From positions 5,810,501 to 5,874,500 of the forward strand of contig NZ_AP021861.1 of the NCBI RefSeq assembly GCF_009177095.1: 64,000 nucleotides of DNA, written 5' to 3'. Positions within the stretch are counted from its first letter, which is position 1; each line of letters starts with the position of its first letter. This stretch comes from Lacipirellula parvula (lineage in GTDB: Bacteria > Planctomycetota > Planctomycetia > Pirellulales > Lacipirellulaceae). A program made the position numbers and the translations under genes. The notes under the pieces are model-generated. The model ran no database searches. It had not been told where the DNA came from and saw nothing but the letters and a program-made list of their open reading frames with translations. Shown piece by piece: positions 26,162-35,291 of this stretch.

Positions 26162-27606
26162 GCTACAGGCGTGAAGTTACCCGCGAAGCCCAGCGTTGGT
26201 TCGACGGCTTGCTAAACGGCACGCTGTCCGACGCGGACGCCGCGCTGCTCGACAAGTGGCTGCTGGAACATCCGGCGGCAATCGAATATTTCCTCGACTA
26301 CTGCCAACTCCACATCGATCTCGCGATCGACCTGCGGGCCGATCAGGCGCTCGATTCATTCCGCAAGAACCAAGATGCGGTGGCGTCTGCCGCCGGGCAA
26401 TCGGCGATTGCCATTGCTCCGGTTGGCGGGGCGGGCGGCGCTTCGCTCTTCGGCATGTCGCGTTGGGTCGCTTACGGCATGGCTCTTTGCGCCGCCATGC
26501 TCGTCACCGTCGGCAGTCTGGCATGGTGGAGCAATGAGCGCACGAAAGAAAATCGAGCGCCGCTCGACTTCTCGCAACTAGCGACGACGGAAACGCCCTC
26601 GATTTCGTCCGTTCAACTCGGCTCGGGAACGACCACGCTTGAGTTGCCGGACATTGGTTCAGTCGTCGTGGAAGGGCCGGCGGACTTTCAGCTGCTCGGC
26701 CCGATGCGCGCCCGGTTGAACAAGGGTCGCATCAAGGTTCACGTCAAAAAACCGTCGGGCTACGGCTTTGTCGTCGAAACGCCTGACGGTGAAGTCACCG
26801 ACCTCGGCACGCAATTCGGTCTCGACGTCGGCAGCCCGACGGGGACGGGTCTGGTCGTCTTCCAGGGTTCAGTCGACCTCCGCCTGGGGCAGTCGCCCGA
26901 GATGATTGAAGGATCGCGCGTCGAGCGTCTGTTCGGAGGCGACGGCGTCAGATTCAGCAAGGTGGGCGAACTGAATCGAATCATGTCGGTCGCCACCGGG
27001 ACTGACGGCACGTTTCGGTTGCTCACAGGCGCGAAGGACGAGTCGTCGGCGATCATCACGAACGTCACCGACAATATCCGCAACGACGGTATGAAGAAGT
27101 TCTACGAGATCGTACCCGGGGGCCTGGGCGAAGACGCCCTCGCCTACGTCGATCGTCAGGAACATGAATGGAACGGCCTCACCAGCGCCGGCATGCCCGC
27201 GTACCTGCTGGGCGCCGACTATGTGAAGCCGTTCAACAACGACAAGTTCCGTTCAGATATTGAAATTGAAGTGACGCTCAGCAAACCGGCTCGGTTGTTT
27301 ATCATCTTCGACGATCAACGGGTCGCGCCGCCCGAATGGCTGCGACGCGACTACCAACGATTCGGCGATCGAATCGGGTTGGACATGGGCAAATCGTTCA
27401 CCGAAAAGGGCGAGGTCATCACCGCACTGGATCGCGCGGTGGGGCCAGGGCAATCTATCGATCAGGCGTTTTCGATCTGGGAACGCAAAGTCCCCAAAGC
27501 GGGCCGGATCAAGCTCGGATCCATCGGCTCCGACAAAGTGCTGTCAGCGATGTACGGCATCGCCGCAGTACCGCTCAAGCAAGAGAAAACAGGCCGGGAA
27601 CAGTGA
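26158..27606 (+). CDS. FecR-domain membrane protein, likely sigma regulator
   Basis: 482 residues. The N-terminal cytoplasmic part (~1-95) contains FDGLLNGTLSDADAALLDKWLLEHPAA, the zinc-free anti-sigma-like segment seen in planctomycete FecR proteins. One membrane helix (WVAYGMALCAAMLVTVGSLAWW) lies near 102-123. The periplasmic FecR beta-domain includes VETPDGEVTDLGTQFGLDV. The C-terminal ~180 residues are not recognised but look like a jelly-roll/ligand-binding region. By analogy with FecI/FecR it would sense an external signal and control the sigma factor encoded just upstream. Confidence 0.85.
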   Translation: MSYRREVTREAQRWFDGLLNGTLSDADAALLDKWLLEHPAAIEYFLDYCQLHIDLAIDLRADQALDSFRKNQDAVASAAGQSAIAIAPVGGAGGASLFGMSRWVAYGMALCAAMLVTVGSLAWWSNERTKENRAPLDFSQLATTETPSISSVQLGSGTTTLELPDIGSVVVEGPADFQLLGPMRARLNKGRIKVHVKKPSGYGFVVETPDGEVTDLGTQFGLDVGSPTGTGLVVFQGSVDLRLGQSPEMIEGSRVERLFGGDGVRFSKVGELNRIMSVATGTDGTFRLLTGAKDESSAIITNVTDNIRNDGMKKFYEIVPGGLGEDALAYVDRQEHEWNGLTSAGMPAYLLGADYVKPFNNDKFRSDIEIEVTLSKPARLFIIFDDQRVAPPEWLRRDYQRFGDRIGLDMGKSFTEKGEVITALDRAVGPGQSIDQAFSIWERKVPKAGRIKLGSIGSDKVLSAMYGIAAVPLKQEKTGREQ

Positions 27607-27685
27607 AGGCGGCGGAGGTCGATCTTGTGCGCGTCGCCATGATCGCTTGAAGAACTACTTCGATTGACTTCAGGGAGATTGACTA

Positions 27686-28972
27686 ATGCTGTGTGTAAAC
27701 CTAGTTCTCGCGCGCCGTTTGGGGTGCGCAACCTTGCTGAGTTGGGCGTTGGCGCCCAACGCGAGCGAGGCGGCGACGATCACCTATGCGAACCCCGCAG
27801 GAGCGCAGAACTTCACCGTCGGCGCCAATTGGGTCGGCGGCGTGGCTCCGGGATCGGGCGACTTGCCAACCATCAATGGCGTCAACGGAGCCGTCAACTA
27901 TCCGTATGTCAGCAGCGCCGTCGCCGTTCAACGGTTCTTGATCGGCGACCAAGCGGCTGACTCAGGGGGACTCGAAATTCGCACTGGCGGAACGCTGACC
28001 ACGTCGCTGACTTCGGCACATTACGTCGGCGCCCGCGGCACGGGCATCATGACAATCCAACCGGGCGCCACGGCGAACGTGAATGGCCCGCTGAACATTG
28101 GCTGGGGAGATACGGCCGCGCACGGCACGGGCACGGTCAATCAATTGGGGGGCGCCTACAACGGAACGGGCGCCAGCGGAGGGCTGATTCTGGGAGTCTC
28201 GGCCGCGGCCGGACCGCTGGCAGCCTCAGTCGGAACTTACAACATGCAAGCAGGAACGATGAACATCGGAAGCTCGCTCGTCGTGGGCCAAGCAGGCATC
28301 GGCACGTTCAATATGAGCGGCGGATCCGTGGCGACGGGCAACTTCTTGCAGATTGGGCGGACCGGCACGGGAACATTTACGCAAACGGCGGGATCGCTGA
28401 CGGTTAATCGCGCGTCGGGAGACACGATGGTCATCGGCGCCGCGGCAGGCGGCGTCGGCAAGTACGAAATCAGCGGCGGATCGCTCAGCGTCACCACGAC
28501 GACCGGCCCGGCCGTAGTGGCGAACGGCATCGCCGCGGGGACGGCCAGTGGAACGTTCAAAATCGTCGGCAATGGCGCGACTTCGATCGCGATCGCCGGC
28601 GACTACAAACAGTATGTAGGCTCGAACCTGGAGCTGACGATTGGCGCGGGCATCACGCCGATTGCGATGACGGGGAGTGCGACGCTCGGCGGAGCGCTGA
28701 ACGCCCTGTTTTCGTCGTCGCCCAGCATCGGCCAACAATTCACGGTGATGACTTACGGCGGTTCGCTCACCGGGACGTTCGGGACGTTCGACAATGTCGT
28801 CGACGGCCCGCTCGGACCAAACACGATTACCTTAAGCCTCGACTACGGCACGGGAGCCAACAGTGCGGTCGTGTTGACCGTGGTGCCTGAGCCAGCGACG
28901 GGCGCGCTCGTCGCATGCGGCGCGATCGTCGCCGCGCTAAGTTGTCGGCGAGGAGTTCTCGCCCGGAAGTAA
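27686..28972 (+). CDS. PEP-CTERM repeat protein (tandem paralogue 1)
   Basis: 428 residues, ATG with GGGAG upstream. Signal peptide to ASEA. The body is made of autotransporter-like beta-helix repeats (GTFNMSGGSV, GTFTQTAGSL, KYEISGGSL). The end is VPEPATGALVACGAIVAALSCRRG, a PEP-CTERM tail. No dockerin is present, unlike its paralogue 211 bp downstream. The shared motif VAVQRFLIG and the YVGARGTG block show recent tandem duplication. Lying directly after the sigma/FecR pair, it is a likely target or partner. It probably is a surface or exopolysaccharide-associated stalk; no enzyme domain is seen. Confidence 0.85.
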   Translation: MLCVNLVLARRLGCATLLSWALAPNASEAATITYANPAGAQNFTVGANWVGGVAPGSGDLPTINGVNGAVNYPYVSSAVAVQRFLIGDQAADSGGLEIRTGGTLTTSLTSAHYVGARGTGIMTIQPGATANVNGPLNIGWGDTAAHGTGTVNQLGGAYNGTGASGGLILGVSAAAGPLAASVGTYNMQAGTMNIGSSLVVGQAGIGTFNMSGGSVATGNFLQIGRTGTGTFTQTAGSLTVNRASGDTMVIGAAAGGVGKYEISGGSLSVTTTTGPAVVANGIAAGTASGTFKIVGNGATSIAIAGDYKQYVGSNLELTIGAGITPIAMTGSATLGGALNALFSSSPSIGQQFTVMTYGGSLTGTFGTFDNVVDGPLGPNTITLSLDYGTGANSAVVLTVVPEPATGALVACGAIVAALSCRRGVLARK

Positions 28973-29044
28973 TGCGAGCAGGCTCACGAAGAGCCGCTTC
29001 ATGCAGGGGCAGGAGCCCGACAGAGACCTTGAACGACTGATACC

Positions 29045-29147
29045 GATTGGCGGCTGCGGCGCCGTGGCTTCCGAACTGCACATTCGGAGTCGCCGCGATG
29101 CATGCCGGGGCAGCCGTGCGTCATCAGCCGCACCGCAGTCGCCAATC
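29045..29147 (+). ncRNA. Candidate structured RNA element (5' leader of PEP-CTERM paralogue 2)
   Basis: A 15-bp closing stem (29045-29059 with 29133-29147, one G-U pair) encloses a hairpin at 29064-29096, whose inner 6-bp helix is TCCGAA/TTCGGA at 29070-29088, and a second weaker hairpin at ~29097-29125. It ends 36 nt before the ATG at 29184. No known riboswitch class is recognised. A palindromic DNA repeat is the alternative. Confidence 0.45.
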
Positions 29148-29183
29148 GATCCGCACGCTTCATTTCGCACTCGGAGATCCTTC

Positions 29184-30668
29184 ATGATTCACGCTTCTCT
29201 GCCTAAGATCGGCCGCAAACTTCTCTTGCTCGCCGCCGCGCCGATGGCGTGCGGAGCCGAAGCTTCCCACGCTGCAAACGCCTACTACGGCGCCAACGTA
29301 GGAGCGCAAAACTTCATGACGGCCAATTGGGTCGACAACGCCAACGCGCCCGTCGCCGTTCCGGGGTCAGGCGATCTGCCGTACATCAACTCGGTGAATG
29401 GCGTGACCGACTATCCCTACATCGACAGCGCGGTCGCGGTTCAACGCTTTCTCATCGGCGAGCTCACCGCCAGCCAGGGCGGATTGGAGCTCCGTAGCGG
29501 CGCGAACCTCACGACCTCGGCGACGGGCGCCCACTACGTTGGCGCCCGCGGGACAGGACAGTTGCGAATATTGCCGGGCAGCACGCTCAACATCAACGGC
29601 AGCTTGCAGGTCGGTTGGGGCGACGCGACGGGTCGCGGCACAGGAACGGTGACTCAAACAGGCGGAGCCTACAACGGCACCAGCGCGAGCACCGGCGTAA
29701 CGTTGGGCGTCTCGGCTGTCAGCGGATCGTTCATAACGCCGTCGAACGGCACTTACAACCTTAGCGGCGGCACGATGGACTTCGGCGGGCCGCTGGTAGT
29801 CGGGCTCGCCGGCGTCGGCTCCTTCAACATGAGCGGCGGCTCCGTCACCACGAGCAACTACATTCAGGTCGGACGGACCGGAACCGGAACGTTCGTGCAA
29901 ACCGCGGGAGCCGTCACCGCCATTCGGGCCGCAGGCGATGCGATGGTGGTCGGCGCCCTCGCCGGCGCCAATGGGTCGTACTCGATTAGCGGCGGCTCGC
30001 TCAGCATTACGTCGCTGGACGGCACGGGCGGCGTCGTCAATGGCGCCGCAACCGGCGACGCGACAGCCCTGTTCAAGGTGATTGGCAGCGCGCCAACGAT
30101 CAACTTCAACAATAGCTTCGTGCAAAACGCGAACGCCACGCTGGCGTTCGACATTGGGGCGGGGATTAGCCCAATCGCCGTGACGACCAACGCCACGCTC
30201 AACGGGGCCCTGGGCATCAAGTTCACGACGACGCCTTCCGTCGGCCAGCAGTTCACGCTGATGAACTACGGCGGCACGCTGACCGGGACGTTCGCCTCGT
30301 TCGACGATATCGTCGATAGCCCGGCCGGCGTCAACAGCGTGAAGCTGACGCTCGACTACGGCGCCGGCGCGGGGAGCGCTATCAAGGTGACGGTGGCTAG
30401 CCTGGTCGCCCCGGCGATTCCGGGCGACTTCAACGCCGATGGCAGCGTCAACGGCCTCGACCTCGCCGCTTGGAAGACAAACGTCCCGATCGCGGCGGGC
30501 GCCACCGTCGCCCAGGGCGACGCCGACGCCGACGCCGACGTCGACGGCGCCGACTTTTTGATTTGGCAACGCAACTTTACGGGCGCTGGCATCGCCGCCG
30601 TCCCGGAGCCTGCCTCGCTGCTCCTTGCCTCCATCGTCGGATTGGCTTTCATCAGCCGTCGTCGGTAG
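29184..30668 (+). CDS. PEP-CTERM repeat protein with dockerin (tandem paralogue 2)
   Basis: 494 residues from ATG 29184 (GGAG 7 nt upstream); the frame's extension to 29001 is the structured leader, not protein. Signal peptide to SHA, then beta-helix repeats (GTFVQTAGAV, GSFNMSGGSV) closely matching the preceding gene, including VAVQRFLIG and HYVGARGTG. Unlike it, this protein has a dockerin-like segment (DFNADGSVNGLDLAAW and DADADADVDGADF) before VPEPASLLLASIVGLAFISRRR. Surface display is inferred; no catalytic domain is seen. Confidence 0.86.
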   Translation: MIHASLPKIGRKLLLLAAAPMACGAEASHAANAYYGANVGAQNFMTANWVDNANAPVAVPGSGDLPYINSVNGVTDYPYIDSAVAVQRFLIGELTASQGGLELRSGANLTTSATGAHYVGARGTGQLRILPGSTLNINGSLQVGWGDATGRGTGTVTQTGGAYNGTSASTGVTLGVSAVSGSFITPSNGTYNLSGGTMDFGGPLVVGLAGVGSFNMSGGSVTTSNYIQVGRTGTGTFVQTAGAVTAIRAAGDAMVVGALAGANGSYSISGGSLSITSLDGTGGVVNGAATGDATALFKVIGSAPTINFNNSFVQNANATLAFDIGAGISPIAVTTNATLNGALGIKFTTTPSVGQQFTLMNYGGTLTGTFASFDDIVDSPAGVNSVKLTLDYGAGAGSAIKVTVASLVAPAIPGDFNADGSVNGLDLAAWKTNVPIAAGATVAQGDADADADVDGADFLIWQRNFTGAGIAAVPEPASLLLASIVGLAFISRRR

Positions 30669-30712
30669 ATCAGACGGCCTTCTTGGAAACTTTGCTGCTA
30701 AGGAAATACGTG

Positions 30713-31729
30713 ATGAATTGCTCGAGCCATTCACCTTCACTGCGTAGGTCGCGGATTGGCCGAAGAGCGCACGCTGTCGGGTTCACCCTGGTGGAGCTCT
30801 TGGTAGTGATTGCGATCATTGGAGTGTTGGTTGCTTTGCTGCTACCCGCCGTGCAGGCGGCGCGCGAAGCGGCGCGACGCTCGCAGTGCAGTAATAACCT
30901 CAAGCAAATGGCTCTGGGGGTCCACAACTATATTTCCGCGAAGCGAACGCTTCCTCCCGGAGCGGTCGTGACGGGGGCCTGCTGTTCGGCGTACAGCTAC
31001 TCGAACTGGGCCATCGAGATTCTCCCGATGATTGAGCAGCAAGCGCTGTACGCCGCCTACGACCAGAGCATGTACAACGACAAGGCCACCAGCATCGAGA
31101 ATCTCAAAGTCACCCAGACAATCGTCCCAGCGTATTCGTGCGCCACCGATGATGGCGCTAATCAGCTAGAGAAGCCGGTCGCCGGGCCAGGCTCGAGCTT
31201 GCAGTACCGCACGAGTTCCTACCGCGGCGTGACTGGCCGCTCCGACAACACGCAAGCCACGGTCTGGTGGGGCGCCCAGTTGGCTGCTCAATCAGGTTCG
31301 CTGTTTCCGCTGCCGGACACCTATCGAGGCCCGTTGCATACTGTCGGCAACATTCCTTATCAGGCGGTCAAGCCTCAACAAATCACGGACGGTTTGAGCA
31401 ACACGTTACTAATTGGCGAGAAAGCCTCGGCCACGACGGGCGCCACCGCGGGGCAGCAGACGTTCTGGGGTTATTCGTACGCCGGGTACAACAAGTCGAC
31501 CATGCTGCCGCAATCGCGGATGTTGCTTACCGATTTTGAACGCTGCGTTCAGGTTGGCGGCGACGGCGGCGACACGCCGTGCAAAGGGGGCTGGGGGAGC
31601 TTCCACGCCGGCGGCTTGCAATTCGCGCTGTGCGACGGATCCGTCCGTCTCATTTCGGACAACATCGACATGAACATCCTCTGCGAAGCCAGTACAATCG
31701 CCGGCGCAGAGTCGACGAACATTCCCTAA
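30713..31729 (+). CDS. DUF1559 pseudopilin-type protein
   Basis: 338 residues from ATG 30713, with AAGGA 8 nt upstream; the frame extends further but overlaps the PEP-CTERM gene. [20 protein letters not shown] and [17 protein letters not shown] are the family N-terminus; FHAGGLQFALCDGSVRLIS is the C-terminal block. It follows the dockerin PEP-CTERM gene by 44 nt and precedes a small lipoprotein by 29 nt. Function unknown, probably pseudopilin-like. Confidence 0.92.
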   Translation: MNCSSHSPSLRRSRIGRRAHAVGFTLVELLVVIAIIGVLVALLLPAVQAAREAARRSQCSNNLKQMALGVHNYISAKRTLPPGAVVTGACCSAYSYSNWAIEILPMIEQQALYAAYDQSMYNDKATSIENLKVTQTIVPAYSCATDDGANQLEKPVAGPGSSLQYRTSSYRGVTGRSDNTQATVWWGAQLAAQSGSLFPLPDTYRGPLHTVGNIPYQAVKPQQITDGLSNTLLIGEKASATTGATAGQQTFWGYSYAGYNKSTMLPQSRMLLTDFERCVQVGGDGGDTPCKGGWGSFHAGGLQFALCDGSVRLISDNIDMNILCEASTIAGAESTNIP

Positions 31730-31758
31730 CATTCGCTTCAGACGCCCCCACAATCGCC

Positions 31759-32220
31759 ATGACTTCAGCTTTAGCTATGACTCACTTTCGTTCGCGAACT
31801 CTTGTTACCTACGGCTTGACCCTCGGCCTCCTCTCGTGGACCGGCTGCAGCGACGGCTCGTCGCTCGTCGAGGTTCGCGGCCGCGTCATGGAGGGGACGA
31901 CGCCGGTTGCCGGCGCGAGCGTTACGTACCAGCCGATTGCCAAGTCCGCGGACGACGTCGCGCCAGGCCCGTCGTCGTTCGGCATCACCGATGCGGAGGG
32001 ACGCTACGATCTGCGGACCATCAAAGAAGACAGCGTCGGCGCCGTGATTGGCTCGCATCACGTCTACATCAGCCTCGACAAAGGTGATACTCAAGACGGA
32101 ACCAGCCCTCAGCCGAAGCCCGCAGCCGACCGTATTCCGAAAAAATTCAGCGATGGCACGACCGTCGTGGAAATCCCGCCGGCGGGCGCGGCGGACGTCG
32201 ACTTCGATATCGCCTCCTGA
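31759..32220 (+). CDS. Small lipoprotein, transthyretin-like fold
   Basis: 153 residues from ATG 31759; ATG 31777 is an alternative. Lipobox-like LSWTGC precedes the mature chain. The fold pattern VEVRGRVMEGTTPVAGASVTY...GITDAEGRYDLRT is that of carboxypeptidase regulatory-like domains, as in the lipoprotein at 5.0 kb (same position after a DUF1559 gene). The role is unknown. Confidence 0.8.
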   Translation: MTSALAMTHFRSRTLVTYGLTLGLLSWTGCSDGSSLVEVRGRVMEGTTPVAGASVTYQPIAKSADDVAPGPSSFGITDAEGRYDLRTIKEDSVGAVIGSHHVYISLDKGDTQDGTSPQPKPAADRIPKKFSDGTTVVEIPPAGAADVDFDIAS

Positions 32221-32309
32221 AATTGACGCCAGACGAAATTCGCTCGCAGACTTGCGAGCGGCAAGCAGTCTACGACGCTGTGCACCTTCTGTGAAATGAG
32301 ATCCTTCTG

Positions 32310-33890
32310 ATGAGCCCGCTGGGTGGTTTTCGATTGGCGGTCGCCGCGTTGGTCTTGCAGTGGAGCGGAACGGCGACGCAGGCAGCGTCCATCTTGTCGA
32401 CGATGACCTACAAGTCATCGGTAACGAGCGACGCGGGCGGGAAGCTCGACCTGAAGGCGGAGCTGAATTACGAATCGACGCGTTCGGGCGCGCCAATCGC
32501 CGTCGTGATGCATGGCTATTCCGGCAGCACCGGCAAAGCGGCCGAGGTTCGTGCGAACGCGCAGCGATTGCGGGACGCCGGGTTCTTCGTCGTTAGCGTC
32601 TCGCTCCGGGGCCGCGACGGTTCGGACGGCGTTCGCGATTCAGGCGGCGTGGAGATCTACGACATTTACGACGCCGTCGAGTACGTGAAGGCGACGTACC
32701 CCTCGCGCGTGAACGCCGGCAACGTCTCGATCACCGGCTATTCAGGCGGCGGCGGCAACGCGATGTCGGCGCTCACTAAGTTTCCCGACTACTTCCGCGC
32801 CGGCTCGTCCTACTTCGGCATGGGCGACTATGGGTATGACGCCGTCAACGGCTGGTACGCTAACGGCTCGGATTCGTCGCACCGCAGCCAGATGGTCGCC
32901 GACATCGGCAATCCGGCGTTCAACAACGTCACGATCCAAGATCGCTACCAATCGCGGGCGTCGAATTTGGCTTCCGCCAATAACCCGTACAGCGAGATTC
33001 ATCTCTTCGTCAATCAGAATGAGCCGACTTGCCCGCCGGTGAATGTCACGACGTACCGCGATACGGCCGTCGCCGCAGCGACCACGCCTGGCGAATTCAA
33101 CAACATTACGGTGCACATTGGCGGCACGGGACAGTACGTCGACTTCAACAACAACGGCGTGAACGAGGCGTCGGAACTGCAGAACTGGCCGCATGGCTAC
33201 CCCGACGCCAATCAACAGAATGCAGCCGAATCGTGGTACCTGTCGCGGCTACTGAGCGGCAGTATTCCGCAGCCAGTGCTAAATCTTCAAGACGAGCTGG
33301 TGGTGGCCGGCTTCGTCACGACGAAGCGTTTCAGCCTGTGGCTGGGCGACGGCCAGAACTCGGTGGGCGATCTCGCCTACGATCTGACGGGCAACGAATG
33401 GTCCTTTGAACTGGGCATCGCGTCCAATGTGAAGACGATTGAAGGCACGCTCAAGGTCGACACCTCGGCCCTCGCCGGACAGCCGCTGGCGGCACGCTTA
33501 AATGGCGTCGTCATCGAACAACTCGTGGGCGGGGGTTCGTACCAACTTACCAACTTTGGCGACAACGACGTGCTCACCCTTTCCGTCACGGCGCCGGGCG
33601 ATTTCAACGGCGACGGCGAAGTTAATGCTGCAGACCTCGACCGTTGGAAGGCAAACTTCCCACTATCCAGCGGAGCTACCGCGAACACCGGCGACGGCGA
33701 TGGCGACGGCGACGTGGATGGCTCGGATTTTTTGATTTGGCAGGAGCACTTCACCGTCCCGTCCGAGCCGCCAAGCGTCGCGGTCCCGGAGCCGCAGGGC
33801 CTTTGGCAGCCCGTTGCGATCGGCGCCTTTGCTGCGATCGCGATGCGGCGTCGTGCTGCAGGACTCGTACTGCGTCGCGCTACGGCCTGA
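32310..33890 (+). CDS. Secreted alpha/beta hydrolase with dockerin and PEP-CTERM
   Basis: 526 residues. Signal peptide to TQAAS. The catalytic domain (~40-320) has AVVMHGYSGS (oxyanion region), VSVSLRGRDGSDG and the nucleophile elbow ITGYSGGGGNAMS of prolyl-oligopeptidase-like esterases; the late histidine is probably in NWPHGYPD. A beta-rich linker follows, then dockerin loops (DFNGDGEVNAADL, DGDGDGDVDGSDF) and VPEPQGLWQPVAIGAFAAIAMRRR. The substrate is unknown; esterase or peptidase activity at the surface is inferred. Another alpha/beta hydrolase follows after 41 nt. Confidence 0.85.
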   Translation: MSPLGGFRLAVAALVLQWSGTATQAASILSTMTYKSSVTSDAGGKLDLKAELNYESTRSGAPIAVVMHGYSGSTGKAAEVRANAQRLRDAGFFVVSVSLRGRDGSDGVRDSGGVEIYDIYDAVEYVKATYPSRVNAGNVSITGYSGGGGNAMSALTKFPDYFRAGSSYFGMGDYGYDAVNGWYANGSDSSHRSQMVADIGNPAFNNVTIQDRYQSRASNLASANNPYSEIHLFVNQNEPTCPPVNVTTYRDTAVAAATTPGEFNNITVHIGGTGQYVDFNNNGVNEASELQNWPHGYPDANQQNAAESWYLSRLLSGSIPQPVLNLQDELVVAGFVTTKRFSLWLGDGQNSVGDLAYDLTGNEWSFELGIASNVKTIEGTLKVDTSALAGQPLAARLNGVVIEQLVGGGSYQLTNFGDNDVLTLSVTAPGDFNGDGEVNAADLDRWKANFPLSSGATANTGDGDGDGDVDGSDFLIWQEHFTVPSEPPSVAVPEPQGLWQPVAIGAFAAIAMRRRAAGLVLRRATA

Positions 33891-33931
33891 CCGTCGCTTT
33901 CCGTTAACATCATCTTGAAGAGTACCCAGCG

Positions 33932-34765
33932 ATGCTGCGATCTGTTTCATGCCTTGCTATCTGCGCATTGCTGACCGTGGTAGGCGCTCGCCCCGCCAAT
34001 GCTGATGACGCTGCGTTCGGCCCAGTGCAAACGCTGACGACCGCCGATAACGTCAGCTTCTCGATCCTCGGAAAGAAGCCGAAGAAACCCGCACCGACGC
34101 TCTTTGTCTTCGCGCTGGACGCGCAACGGACTTTGAATAGCGGCGGCTACCGGCAAGCGGCAAACTTTCTCGCCCAGCAAGGCTACGTTTGCGTTTCGCT
34201 CGACCTGCCTTGCCACGGAAAGCAGCGTCGTCCGGGCGAAGCTGCGGAGATCAAGGGCTGGCGGCAGCGCGCCGACGCGGGCGAGAATTTCATGGACGAA
34301 TTCACAGCACAAGCCTCGCGCGTCCTCGACTACCTAATCGAAGAGCAATACGCCGATCCTGCACGGGTCGCCGCCTGCGGAACCTCGCGCGGCGGTTTTT
34401 CGGCCTGCCATTTCGCGATTGCGGATCCGCGGGTGAAATGCGTTGCTACGTACATTCCGGTGGCTGATTTGCGCTCCCTTAGGGAGTTTCAGGGGGCCAA
34501 CAACGCCCCGCTGCTCGCCTCGCTGTCGCTGATCGAGTGCGCGGACAAGTTGGCGAACCGCGGAGTTTGGATCTCCATCGGCGATCGGGACGAGCGGGTG
34601 AGCACCGACCGGGCGATTGAGTTGGCGCGAGCGCTCTCGGCGGCGGCCAACGGGCCGTCTCGCAACATCGAACTGCACGTCTCCTCAACTGAGGGGCACT
34701 CTACGCCGCCCGACGCGCCGCGGGCCTCGGCCGTTTGGATCGACGGCATTCTTGCCGGAAAGTAG
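33932..34765 (+). CDS. Secreted alpha/beta hydrolase, prolyl oligopeptidase-like
   Basis: 277 residues, signal peptide to ANA. Motifs: VSLDLPCHGKQRRPGE, the nucleophile elbow AACGTSRGGFSACHFA, a late Asp in ISIGDRDERVS and a His in SSTEGHSTPP, giving a plausible Ser-Asp-His triad. There is no dockerin or PEP-CTERM, so it is probably periplasmic. It directly follows the anchored hydrolase and probably acts on related esters. Specificity unknown. Confidence 0.83.
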   Translation: MLRSVSCLAICALLTVVGARPANADDAAFGPVQTLTTADNVSFSILGKKPKKPAPTLFVFALDAQRTLNSGGYRQAANFLAQQGYVCVSLDLPCHGKQRRPGEAAEIKGWRQRADAGENFMDEFTAQASRVLDYLIEEQYADPARVAACGTSRGGFSACHFAIADPRVKCVATYIPVADLRSLREFQGANNAPLLASLSLIECADKLANRGVWISIGDRDERVSTDRAIELARALSAAANGPSRNIELHVSSTEGHSTPPDAPRASAVWIDGILAGK

Positions 34766-35054
34766 GAAGCATCGGCTTCTTACGCCGCGCTGCGGCTCCA
34801 TTGATGACATCTCAGACAGCATGATGGCGTGCGCCGACCCGCCGCAGGCTCGAGGCGTAACCTCTATAGAGTGAACCGTGCGGTTCGCGGCGCGCATCGC
34901 AACCAATTTTGAGGGCTGGCGGCGCTGGCCACAGCGCACGGCGCGCGGCCTTCGCCTCTGGCGTTCAGTCGATAGCGCCCACTGCGGCAGGCCGCCGAAA
35001 CTGCCATTAGCTAGCAAAATCAGGGCAAAACTGGGGCCGTTCCCCCAGACTTCT
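34766..35054. other. Intergenic region upstream of the RND leader
   Basis: About 290 bp without a gene I can support. A short CTGGGG/CCCCAG hairpin occurs near 35033-35050. The rest shows no repeat or RNA signature. Confidence 0.4.
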
Positions 35055-35077
35055 AAACGTGCGTACACCACACGTTT
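35055..35077. promoter_or_regulatory. 23-bp palindrome before the leader ORF
   Basis: AAACGTG-N9-CACGTTT, perfect 7-bp half-sites, 8 nt before the AAGGAG of the leader ORF. It fits either a repressor operator or a hairpin in the message. Confidence 0.45.
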
Positions 35078-35095
35078 GAACCTTAAGGAGATTTA

Positions 35096-35215
35096 ATGCC
35101 ACTTCGCCAAATCATTGACTCTAATAATTCCGATTATGACGATAAGTCGGATCGAGTCGACGCGAGGGGCTATCGCCAGGCAAGTAGCTCCGCAAGCGTC
35201 GCTCGAACCTTCTGA
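35096..35215 (+). CDS. Putative 39-residue leader peptide of the RND operon
   Basis: ATG at 35096 with a perfect AAGGAG 5 nt upstream, one of the best ribosome binding sites in the window. The peptide starts MPLRQIIDSNNSDYDDKSD and ends SSSASVARTF; hydrophilic and Ser/Asp-rich, with no signal peptide. It lies 157 nt before the efflux adaptor gene, with two hairpins in between. It may be a regulatory leader or an independent small protein; homology cannot be judged here. Confidence 0.45.
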   Translation: MPLRQIIDSNNSDYDDKSDRVDARGYRQASSSASVARTF

Positions 35216-35238
35216 AGCGGGCGGCAGTAATTGAGAAT

Positions 35239-35264
35239 GGCTAGGCAAGACAGGAAGCCTAGCC
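35239..35264 (+). promoter_or_regulatory. Leader hairpin 1
   Basis: GGCTAGGC (35239-35246) pairs perfectly with GCCTAGCC (35257-35264) across a 10-nt loop. No U tract follows, so it is not a simple terminator. Confidence 0.5.
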
Positions 35265-35275
35265 GACCTTTGCTC

Positions 35276-35291
35276 ACTCGCGGAAGCGAGT
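35276..35291 (+). promoter_or_regulatory. Leader hairpin 2
   Basis: ACTCGC-GGAA-GCGAGT, a 6-bp stem with a GGAA tetraloop, 12 nt after leader hairpin 1 and 81 nt before the adaptor start. Confidence 0.45.
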
